From: Cyprinodon diabolis
Lineage: Eukaryota > Chordata > Actinopteri > Cyprinodontiformes > Cyprinodontidae
Length of the DNA stretch: 64,000 nt
Assembly: GCA_030533445.1 (NCBI GenBank)
Contig: CM060072.1
Coordinates: 22,491,767-22,555,766, forward strand
Direction of reading: 5' to 3'
Shown here in pieces: positions 52,601-60,342 of this stretch; position 1 is the stretch's first letter; each line of letters starts with the position of its first letter. The position numbers and the translations under genes were made by a program. The notes under the pieces were generated by a model. The model saw nothing but the letters and a program-made list of their open reading frames with translations, was not told where the DNA came from and searched no databases.

Positions 52601-55600
52601 TGCAGCAGTGTGTCACAATGAGCTTGACACAGAAAGTTTTTATTAATGCTTAATATTGAAGCGTGGTCCGCGCTATAATAGACTGTGGGTCTAGATACGG
52701 CCAAGGCGGTGAGGAAGTGGGGGCGAGTAGTCCGACAACGGAGGGACATGACGGTGAAAAAGAGCAGAGATACAGGTGGAAAAAGGGTCCCCGCGTTCTT
52801 GCGCACCTCGCTCTTGTAGCTGGTGAAACTTCACGTGTTGTTTTCCGCAATTTCGGTCATAAAAACAAAACAAGCTGACCTCCTGTCTGCGGCACTGTCT
52901 GCGCTAAGGATCGGATTTCCCATGCAAAAATATTAGGAAGTGGGGGCGAGTATTCCGCCAACGGAGGGATATGATGGTGAAAAAGAGCGGAGATCCAGGT
53001 GGAAAAGGGGTCCCAGTATTCTCGCGCACCTGGCTCTTGTAGCTGGTGAAACTTCACGTGTTGTTTACCGCGATTTCGGTCATAAAAACAAAACAAGCCG
53101 ACCTCCTGTCTGTGGCACTGTCTGTGCTAAGGATGGGACTTCCCATAGCAAATATGTCCCCCCTGTAGTACTTGTATGTTACTATGACAAGTTGTTGAGG
53201 ACTGCCCAGGTTCTAATTATAGCCCCGGCCTGTATAAGAGTCCGGCCAGTATTTACCTCCGCCGACAGCCAGACAGGCCATTATTAGAGACCCGGCTGCT
53301 AATGCAATACAGGCCAATATTATAGGATTTACGGTATATTGCTACTGTTCAAAGATAACCTGTTGGTCCGTATGATATAGATACATTAAGTTAAATATTT
53401 GCAGAGAAAAAAGTGAAAAAGATCATACTGCACGAAAACTATAACCTCACTGCCAAAGTGAACGAGGGAGTTGCCGAGTTTTATGACTATGACGTCGCTC
53501 TTCTCCGACTGGAAGAACCAGTGAGGATCTCTGATGTTGCAAGGTATTTAAAAAAATTTTCATTAAAAACATGGCTCATTTATTGATATAGCAGATTTTT
53601 TACAAACCCTTTTTTTTCTTATCAACTGCTTTACAGACCAATATGTATCCCTTGCACGCAGGAGACTAGCGATGCTCTTAACCTGGTTGGCGAATCAACA
53701 TGCAAGCAACAAGGTCAATACCCTCCTATCTAAACCTGAAATCGGATATATATATATTTTTCCAGCTTTTTATTGTCATTACACTGTCACAAGTACAGAG
53801 CAATGAATTGGACTTTCTGCATTTAACCCATCCCCTTGAGGAACAGTGGGCTGACATTGTTCACGACCCAGGGAGCAGTGTGGGATTAAAGGTCTTTGCT
53901 CTGGGACCCAGAGTGGAGGCTGTGGGAGTGAGGCTCATACTCAGAACCTCAGGATTCCAAGTTCTATGCCCTAACCACTAGGCCACCACTCCCCCCAATA
54001 TACGTACACTGTATTTTTTAAGATGGCCTTACTTTACGGTATATCTACGCCTTATGGACAAAGGACATTCTTTTGAGAACCAGAATGTTCACATTTTGCG
54101 CAAAGAAACTAGGTGGTTTGAGAGGGGCATGAAGGAAGCCATCTATATCAAGAAAGAAAAACAACCTTAAACAGAGGGGATGGACAGAGATTTCAGCTTT
54201 TAAAAACCTAAAATGAAGCAGTTGAGTTGATCCCTTCCTGTTGTCATCGCAACCCCCAATCCCTTTACAGGGGAATAGAAGACCTCGCTTATTCAGCTAG
54301 GCAAACAATTCAGTTTAGCGTACCCCTTTCAGACACATAGAAAGGTATGGGGCATTGCAGGCTATCAAAGAACACATTTAACTCCTCATGCAGGACTTCT
54401 ATTCAGTAAACTCCACAGTATGTTATCTTGTTTGAAATTGAAAATTTTAACAAAACTAGACTAAGTCAGTATTTTTTGTTTTCTCCACCAACACACTGAC
54501 CAAAACAAGAAAATTGAGCAATGTTACTATTTTTAATAAAATAATGTCACAACCCAGACCAGAAACACCAAGGATTCAGGCAGGAGAGATAATAGGATTA
54601 TTCAGAAAGCGTTTATTGGAACAAACAGGCTGTGGATCTGTAGTAGCAGAGGCTAGGGCGTCTGAGGCTGAAAACTCTGGAGAGAGGAAGCACAGGTTAT
54701 ATATTATTGACTATGTTATCTAAACAAGGAAAATTATGAAAGTGAGTCACTAACCTGGTTTGCAAGTTCCTTGTCCCAGATGCTGCAGCCCCAGAGAACA
54801 AGCAGGAGTCCAGAGACCGGTCAAGCAAACAGATCAGAACACGAACATGCAGGCTCACTGGTTGAGGGGTAGAACAGGTCAGGATCAGGAAATCAGAAAC
54901 ACTAAGGAAAGCTAAAAACACTCTCACCACTGGCTAGAGAGAGCAAGATAATCAGGCTTGATAACTGGATGCAAGCAGCTTAAATAGGCAGGAGCAGGTG
55001 AATCAGATGAGCAGTGGTTAGAAACCTGGGAGAGTTAGACAGGTGAATGAATTGAATAATTAAGCATATCATCAGCACCAAGATCATGTCAATAGTTTTA
55101 GATTATCATGAGTCATTTATGGAAAAAAAAAACTTTTTCAAAAAATGTATTCAAGTACAATGTAGAAACATTATTTTATGTTTGCTCACATAATGGAGAT
55201 ACTTTTATCATTTTTTTATTTTGTTTTTTACGCAGATATCGGCACTTTTGAGACCTCTGATCAAATGGTGGAATCCATTGCAACAGTTTTAAAATAAATA
55301 TAAACAGCTACTTGTTTCCATTTACGATTAAATTGTTTAAGGTGATCATATTGTCTTAAAAAAAATGTAACTGTTATTTAATGGCTGAGTATAAAGAACA
55401 TTTATCTTCAACTCTTGAAAGTGAGGAACAACATGGGAACATGGGAACATAACTTTCAAGAAGTCAAATAAATGTGCCCTTAACTCTAGAGGACAAGTGA
55501 TTTCTACAAGAAAACAGCTGCTCACATAGATATTAACATGAAACGTTTAAGAAGTTTAACTGGCAGATGACTAAAGTTTCCTTGCCACCAACCGCATTTG

Positions 55601-57192
55601 GAGAAGCTACAGTAAAAGTAGAAAGAGGAGTTTGTGCAAATGAATGCAGAACGAATAAATGTATTTGTGTTCTGAATTAACAGAGGAGGTCCTGTTAAAA
55701 AATCATCGTGAGCGACTCAGTTTCCTAACAAGGAGGGAGCCTTTGGTTGCAGAAAAGGATGTCTTTGCCAAACTTGGAGAGAACGTGAGTTTGGTCAATT
55801 AGGCAACTTTGTTTTCTAACTCAATGTATCTCTGATGCTATCTTCAAATACCCATTGCAGAGAGATCTATGCATCAAAAAAGCATTGCTGGCACAAGGCA
55901 TCACCACAAAAGATGAAAGAGTTGCTGTGACTGATAACTTCTTGTGCACTGGTGGTCTGGTTGACCACAGAGATCATATAGCATGCACAGGTGTGTACAA
56001 TCTTGTCACCTTTAAACAATCAACAATGGTGTTGCACTTTTCTAACTGAAAAATTGTTTTGACAGGTGATTCTGGTGGTGCTGTGTTCAAGAACCATGAA
56101 CAGAGGACCGTCCAGGTAAACATGTGTATGCAGCAACGTTTCAAAATTGGTTATTGTATGGTCTCATTATTCTGCATAAAGTCCACACACACAATAAATA
56201 CTCCTGTTAACAGCTTTACTTCATACAGGTGCTCATTAAGTCTTCTTCACACAGATGTTTAACATTTTACATGCGCTAATAGTGTACCACTGTGTCCCAA
56301 TATATCACCCATACGAGGGCTAGTTACTTTTCTGCACGCGTGTGATTGGATATCTCCCGTTTCAGTCAACTTTTGTCACTTTGAAGGCATTACCCATCAG
56401 GCAATGCAGCCTGCCTGTGATTGGCTACTTTTCGGGAAATCCCACTACTTAAGGCTATAGTCTTCTTCCTATTGGCAAAGCAGCTTCAGGCTAACGGCTT
56501 CTCTTCAAGATTTGGAAGTTGATAAGCAAAGTTACCATTAGATATAACATTCTCTGGATGAATACTGGCTGTAGGGTGTGTGTTAAAAAGGGTTATAAAA
56601 CATTGATAGTTTCTACCAGCTCAAACGTTACCTGGAAACGGTAAGACAGTTTACGCTGGTTACCTTGACAACACGTCTCAACTCAAGATGCGAGATTTCC
56701 TAAAAAGTAGCCAATCACAGGAGGGTTCCCTTGTCTAGTGTGTAATGCCTTCAAAGTCACAAAATTTGCAATGAGCACACAGAAACATGTCTACACATGA
56801 GGAGGAGAAGGATCAAGCATGTGTGTGATATATTGGGGCCTGTGGTACTCTATTTACAGCGTGTGTATGAAGTACAGCTAGGTGTAGTATTTATTGCATG
56901 TGTGGACTTTTGACAGAATAATGACATCATATTATTCATTTCAAAGCCAGCACGTTGTCAACAAGGTTAACCAAAGTAAAAGTGTGTATTATTGATTCTC
57001 TTTTTTTTTTCATAGATTGGAGTGGTAAGCTGGGGAACCCATCATGTGTGTAGCTCCACAGATGGCCTGGTTGAGTCCATTGATGATTCCAGAGATTTCC
57101 ACATCAATCTATTTAGAGTGATCCCTTTCCTTAATAAATATCTTGGAGATGACAATCAAGACTACACACCACTGAAATTTCTGAAAAACTAA
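40636..57192 (+). CDS. cfb: Complement factor B / C2-family protein, complete
   Basis: Secreted zymogen serine protease of the complement C3 convertase. Exons: 40636-40693, 41738-41944, 42025-42210, 43415-43591, 44437-44523, 44719-44858, 46508-46652, 46750-46878, 47114-47218, 48885-49019, 49617-49726, 51822-51951, 53405-53543, 53637-53713, 55684-55784, 55861-55990, 56066-56115, 57016-57192. Total 2283 nt, 760 codons (human factor B is 764). Order: signal peptide MGTSGSWSWLAALLCLLSLG, three CCP/sushi domains (~20-209), linker, vWA domain with MIDAS DISES, GTD and FFTDG, then a trypsin-like domain with LTAAHC, YDYDVALL and GDSGGAV, so the catalytic triad is intact. Factor B and C2 are hard to separate in fish; the symbol is a family-level choice. 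Introns hold many transposons. Confidence 0.92.
42240..43270. repeat. Repeat-like intron sequence, related to 54545-55090
   Basis: The end near 43130-43200 (AATCAGGC, GAGCAGGTGAATCTGATGG) resembles 54950-55010 (GAGCAGGTGAATCAGATGAG), and both regions begin near a TTTATTG motif. Boundaries and class are not established. Confidence 0.4.
45547..46250 (+). mobile_element. Decayed Rex3 (RTE-clade) fragment
   Basis: Plus-strand translation, interrupted by frameshifts, follows the C-terminal half of the intact Rex3 frame at 50033-51778: an MVLFAPS region, EEFKYLGVLF, a YRSGYVPTLTY-like stretch, and a PGRGPGDDP-like end. It is 5'-truncated and old. Lies in the intron between the 44858 and 46508 exons of the complement gene, in the opposite orientation to the other Rex3 copy. 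Confidence 0.75.
47219..48884. other. Intron of the complement gene
   Basis: AT-rich. Near 48715-48790 there is a short repeat tail with AAATAAACTTGCCTTGCCTT. No gene seen. Confidence 0.4.
50013..51789 (-). mobile_element. Rex3 non-LTR retrotransposon, 5'-truncated
   Basis: Flanked by an exact 12-bp duplication ACTTATTATACT (50001-50012 and 51790-51801). The sequence contains both sites I recall as standard Rex3 primer targets (around 50921-50940 and 51361-51380). The 3' end lies at the low-coordinate side, with a GACGAGTACGAG-type tail. The 5' part coding the endonuclease is missing. It lies antisense in the intron before the catalytic-His exon of the complement gene. Confidence 0.92.
50033..51778 (-). 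CDS. Rex3 reverse transcriptase, partial
   Basis: A 581-codon frame with the RTE-type reverse transcriptase: VVPLHKKGDRRVCSNYRGI, the FVDLEKAFDRVPH palm motif, GLRQGCPLSPVLF, then the catalytic motif as FPDD instead of the usual FADD, followed by EEFKYLGILF and a C-terminal region ending LLPPRPG. The endonuclease domain is absent, so this is a dead-on-arrival copy despite its open frame. The proline beside the catalytic aspartates is an added sign of non-function. No host role is expected. Confidence 0.9.
   Translation of the reverse strand: MEKDYRLASKRFWQTVRRLRRGKQCFANTVFSGSGELLTLKEDIVGRWKEYFEDLLNPTDTPSVGEEETGCLGLESFITQAEVTEVVKKLHGCKASGVDEIRPEYLRALDVVGLSWLTCLFNIAWRSGTVPLDWQTGVVVPLHKKGDRRVCSNYRGITLLSLPGKAYARVLERRVRLIVEPRLQEEQCDFLPGRGTVDQLYTLCRVLEGSWEFAQPVHMCFVDLEKAFDRVPHAALWGVLQEYGVGGPLLGAIRSLYKRSRSLVCIAGTKSDLFPVHVGLRQGCPLSPVLFITFMDRISKRSQGPEGVWFGDQQISSLLFPDDVVLLAPSCQDLQRALGRFAAECEAAGMRISSSKSEAMVLNRKKVACPLQVGGESLPQMEEFKYLGILFTSEGRMEREIDRRIGAAAAIMRTLHRSVVVKRELSEKAKLSIYRSVYIPTLTYGHKIWIMTERTRSRIQAAEMSFLRRVAGLSLRDRVRSSVIRERLRVEPVLLHIERSQLRWLGHLLRMPPGRLPREVFQARPTGRRPRGRPRTRWRDYVSRLAWERLGLPPTELEEVSVERKVWESLLSLLPPRPGSG
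52055..53334. mobile_element. Non-autonomous DNA transposon with TA duplication and internal tandem repeat
   Basis: Terminal inverted repeats CCGTAAATCCTCTAATATAGG and, at the other end, the reverse complement of CCTATAATATTGGCC preceded by the same CCGTAAATCC. TA flanks both sides (52053-52054, 53335-53336). Inside, a unit of about 224 bp is repeated twice, roughly 52700-52923 and 52924-53160 (GGAAGTGGGGGCGAGTA at 52713 and 52937). No transposase. Lies in the intron between exons 51951 and 53405. Confidence 0.72.
53755..53995 (-). mobile_element. tRNA-derived SINE
   Basis: Read on the minus strand it starts GGTGGCCTAGTGGTTAGGGC, which contains a pol III A-box, followed by a degenerate B-box near GGTTCTGAGTATGAG. 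It runs into a non-tRNA body ending in a T/A-rich tail. Located in the intron after exon 53713. Confidence 0.65.
54545..55090. repeat. Repeat with TGTCA at both ends, LTR-like but unproven
   Basis: Begins TGTCACAACCCAGACC and ends near GATCATGTCA. Contains GCGTTTATTGGAACAAACAG and a tail similar to 43130-43200. No matching flanking duplication was found. Confidence 0.4.
56281..56860. mobile_element. MITE with long inverted ends in a complement-gene intron
   Basis: Left AGTGTACCACTGTGTCCCAA and right, reverse-complemented, AGAGTACCACAGGCCCCAA match, followed by ATATATCAC on both sides. A second inner inverted pair is CCTGTGATTGGCTACTTTT (56413 onward) against the reverse complement of AAAAGTAGCCAATCACAGG (56703 onward). 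No coding capacity. Flanking duplication unclear. Confidence 0.65.
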
Positions 57193-57353
57193 AGTTTCAT
57201 TACATAACTTTTGCTTGTGATGCATTTTGGACTCATTCTGTCACAAACTGGCCTTCTTTCAGACTCAGACATTTTGGTAGCATTCCACATGACAGGCAGT
57301 TTATTGGTGCATTTATAAAATGTGTGAAAATATAGTTGAAAAAATTCCTTTCT

Positions 57354-57359
57354 ATTAAA
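57354..57359 (+). terminator. Candidate poly(A) signal of the complement gene
   Basis: ATTAAA 162 bp after the TAA at 57190-57192; it is the variant signal and no closer AATAAA was found. Confidence 0.35.
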
Positions 57360-58070
57360 TATGGAAGATCATGTATGTATTTAATTTGGTTTTCAACCTT
57401 TGTTTCGCTGTTTTAATGTTACAAATGCTCTGGAAGATGTCCATATCTTGTCTTAAAGTTATACATATCCAAGTGTTTTCCTGTCGTTATTTTGTCTTTA
57501 GAAAGTTCCTTTATTTTTATTATTATTATCTATGAAAAAATTATACTTCTTGTCATTGTATATGATGCTGTGGAATTCCCTTGATGGATTGTCAATCCAT
57601 CACAAGGGAATACAGAGACCTGTAGCAAAAATTAATCATTCACATGCACACCCACACTCACACATTTTTCTTTTCTTATGGGGACATTTTATTGACTTAC
57701 TTTCATTTTATATGGCCTAACTCAGACCCTTACCCTAAGCCTAACCATTACCAACATGCAGTATATAGTACCTAACCTGAACTGAGTTCACACCTTGGTC
57801 CTAAATCTAACTTCGGCTCAAGGAAGAGAACTTAACCATATGGGGACCAGGTATTTGCTCGCCATAAGAACATAGGTCAACATGATGTGACTGTTTAAAC
57901 AGATTTAAGACCCCACACCGTGATAACAAGGCACACAAGGTAAAAATGTTCTCATTCCAAAGTTTAACCTCTAAAGCCCACAGGTCTATTTTTCAAAAAA
58001 GACATACTCGTTCAACAGAATAAACAGTTAGATTCTAATTGGCTTATTATAGAAGACCTCCTTAACTATT
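57360..58070. other. Intergenic sequence with repeat pieces
   Basis: 57630-57870 contains ACTCAGACCCTTACCCTAAG and ATGGGGACCAGGTATTTGC with a matching inverted TATGGGGACATTTT, the signature of a short dispersed fish repeat. No gene. Confidence 0.4.
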
Positions 58071-58774
58071 TGTTGGGATCTGGAGCTGTACCACCTGTCT
58101 CCAGCAGAGTTCACTGTGGATCCTCCTGAGCTGAGCCTTCGACACACTTGAAACCCATCTCATCATCAGGAGGATCCTCCACCATATAAGCAGCCCTCAG
58201 ACCTCGCATCAACGCCGCAGTGTTTATCCAGTTTGGTTAGCACCTGAGCCTCACTTCCTCTGTGAAATCTTTGTTGCCTCTAGTCTCCTAGCTGGAAACT
58301 AATTACCTTTGTCTCTGCCTACAGGAAACCTGTTTTTTGTCCTGTAAGCTCTGGATGAGCTTAACCTGTCGAGCCTGCCCTCAGAGCCAAACCTGAAGAA
58401 CCTTCTCTGGATTTCCCATGCTGCTCTGGACTAAGAGCTGGAAAACCAAGGTCTGTCCTATCTTTAGATGCAAGACGCTGAAGCTGAAACTGAACTCTGC
58501 TGAATCAAACAGTCTCTGGAACCAACAGTGCCTCTCTCAAAGCCAAACCCGGATTCTTCAAGGTAGATCTCTGAAGATAACATTTCCACATTCACCAGCT
58601 ACGTGGCTAACTGAACTGTCTCCCTTCCAGTTGCCTGTGAACCAGATCCCCAGAAGTGAACCAGTACTTGACTCTTTCATTTTACCATTGTTCAATAAAC
58701 ATTGTTAAACTTTTACTCCAGTCTCCGTCTCCGTGGTGTTCTGCATATTGGGCCTCTCTGAACCAATCATGACA
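58071..58774 (+). repeat. 5' LTR of the Gypsy element
   Basis: TGTTGGG...CATGACA. Contains a TATA-like CATATAAG at 58182-58189, an inferred transcript start near 58214 and an AATAAA at 58694-58699. An open frame of 96 codons inside it is also in the 3' LTR and is not taken as a gene. Confidence 0.95.
58182..58224 (+). promoter_or_regulatory. LTR core promoter and self-primer segment
   Basis: CATATAAG at 58182-58189 lies about 30 bp before GCCGCAGTGTT (58214-58224), which is the exact reverse complement of the primer-binding site at 58776-58786. In Tf1 the first 11 nt of the mRNA fold back onto the PBS, so the start is inferred at 58214. Confidence 0.65.
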
Positions 58775-58775
58775 G

Positions 58776-58786
58776 AACACTGCGGC
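58776..58786 (+). other. Self-primer type primer-binding site
   Basis: AACACTGCGGC, two bases after the 5' LTR. It does not begin TGG as tRNA-type sites do; it pairs over 11 bases with the predicted 5' end of the element's own transcript. Confidence 0.7.
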
Positions 58787-58882
58787 CAAACACAAGGCCC
58801 AGCAGACCAACTTCATCGTCGGGTGGAGGAACAAGATGCCCAAATTCAGGGATAGACCCAAACACTACGTGAGTTACACAGA

Positions 58883-59830
58883 ATGGTTCTGTATCAGGAT
58901 CAAATCATTCAAGGCTTCGCTAACAAATTAAACAGCGCTAACGCCACGCCGCTAGCACAACCATTTCCGGGTCCAGTCCTTCCTCCGAGGTCACCGGCGG
59001 TGACGTCATCACCTGAGTTCCGACCTAGTCTCCCTGAAAAGTTTTCAGGTAACATGAAAGACTGCAAAGGATTCTTGTTTCAATGTCGATTAATCTTTAA
59101 AAATTCCCCTGGCAGTTTTCCCACCGATTATAAGAAGATATCATTTATTTTGTCTCAATTGACCGGAAGAGCCCTGGAATGGGCACAGGCTAGGTTTTCT
59201 TCCGACGAAAGCCTTAGCTGCCAGTACTCCGACTTTATCTCTGAGTTTTCACAAGTCTTCAACCAGGAAACAGATCAAACTGTTGATTCTCGAGCTCTTT
59301 TGAAACTAAGACAAGGAAATTCTTCTGTAGCTGAATTCTCAATTAACTTTCGGGTTAAAGCCGCAGCTTCCGGTTGGAACCAATGTGCTCTTAAGACAGC
59401 ATTTTTTGAGGCTCTCAATGAAGACATAAAGGATGAGCTTGCTACCCTTGACGAACCCACCACTCTTGAGGAATTAATTCGCCTGACAATCAGGCTGGAT
59501 AATAGGATTCAAGCCAGAAATAGCTCTAAACCAAGGAATCATGGTCCTTTAAGTTCTGTTTCCGCCTCTAACATTGCACCTGCCTTCTCCTCTTCCACAG
59601 AACCTTTTTCTAAGCCAAGAACTAAGATCCAATCTTTCCCGTTGCAAGTTCAGGCCTCTCATGCGGTTGAAGTGGAGGCCGAACCCATGCAGGTTGGACA
59701 TACGAGGCTAACTCCAGAGGAAAGGTTAAGGCGTGTCAGGAGCAAGCTGTGCATCTACTGTGGTGAGAGTGGCCATTTCATTGCCTCATGCCCAGCTAAA
59801 TCAAAAGCCGGGGCCCGTCAGAGGATCTGA
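58883..59830 (+). CDS. Gag-like protein of the Gypsy element
   Basis: 315 codons. A capsid-like region runs over about residues 45-210 (FSGNMKDCKGFLFQCRLIF, retrotransposon gag family pattern), then a linker and one CCHC zinc knuckle CIYCGESGHFIASC near residue 295. Gag packages the transcript in the particle. In the same frame upstream, sequence resembling a gag N-terminus (LHRRVEEQDAQIQ) is cut off by TAG at 58853-58855, so the true start may have been lost and the ATG at 58883 may be internal. Ends at TGA 59828-59830; the protease frame begins in another phase. Confidence 0.85.
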   Translation: MVLYQDQIIQGFANKLNSANATPLAQPFPGPVLPPRSPAVTSSPEFRPSLPEKFSGNMKDCKGFLFQCRLIFKNSPGSFPTDYKKISFILSQLTGRALEWAQARFSSDESLSCQYSDFISEFSQVFNQETDQTVDSRALLKLRQGNSSVAEFSINFRVKAAASGWNQCALKTAFFEALNEDIKDELATLDEPTTLEELIRLTIRLDNRIQARNSSKPRNHGPLSSVSASNIAPAFSSSTEPFSKPRTKIQSFPLQVQASHAVEVEAEPMQVGHTRLTPEERLRRVRSKLCIYCGESGHFIASCPAKSKAGARQRI

Positions 59831-59839
59831 GGAGTCTGA

Positions 59840-60342
59840 CGGGCCATGTTATTTCTAAAAAATCTCCTCGCCTATTACTTCCAGCCACGCTGATTTTTGC
59901 TGACCAAAACCTCACTTTATCTGCATTCATTGATTCAGGCTGTGAAAGGAACCTGATTGACTCCAATTTAGTTGAACAACTACAGATTGAAACTGTTCCT
60001 CTAACCCAGCCTCTCTGTGTCTCTGCGATTGATGGAAAGAAGCTTCACCAAGTGACTCAACAGACACAACCCCTCGAACTGTTGGTTTCAGGTAACCATC
60101 GAGAAACCATATCTTTCTTTGTTTTTCCCTCTGCATGTTCTCCGTTGGTTTTGGGATTTGAGTGGCTGGAACGACATAACCCCCACATAAACTGGACCGA
60201 TCGTCATATTGAGTCTTGGTCGACCTCATGCCATGAGACGTGCCTTCGTTCAGCGGCCCCCGCTGTAAGATCTCCTAGAGGGGGGGGGGGGAGATGGACT
60301 CTCCTGACCTTACTTCTGTTCCTCCTGAGTACCATGATCTAG
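59840..60342 (+). pseudogene. Aspartic protease region of the Gypsy element, frame broken from pol
   Basis: In the frame one base back from gag, the sequence reads AFIDSGCERNLID, the DSG active-site motif of retroelement proteases, and continues to FPSACSPLVLGFEWLERHNP. It runs into a 12-base G run at 60280-60291, after which this frame ends at 60342 while pol continues in a different frame. The break is probably a slippage indel in the G run. Confidence 0.7.

Noticed and set aside
52691..53096. Repeated frame beginning MFCFYDRN on the minus strand
   Set aside because: It appears twice because of the 224-bp tandem duplication inside a transposon; no known domain.
53755..53995. tRNA gene
   Set aside because: Only the A-box region is good; no cloverleaf or intact acceptor stem, so it is a SINE.
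58418..58708. 96-codon frame in each LTR (also 63507-63797)
   Set aside because: Lies between promoter and poly(A) signal of the LTR, present twice only because LTRs are duplicated; no protein features.
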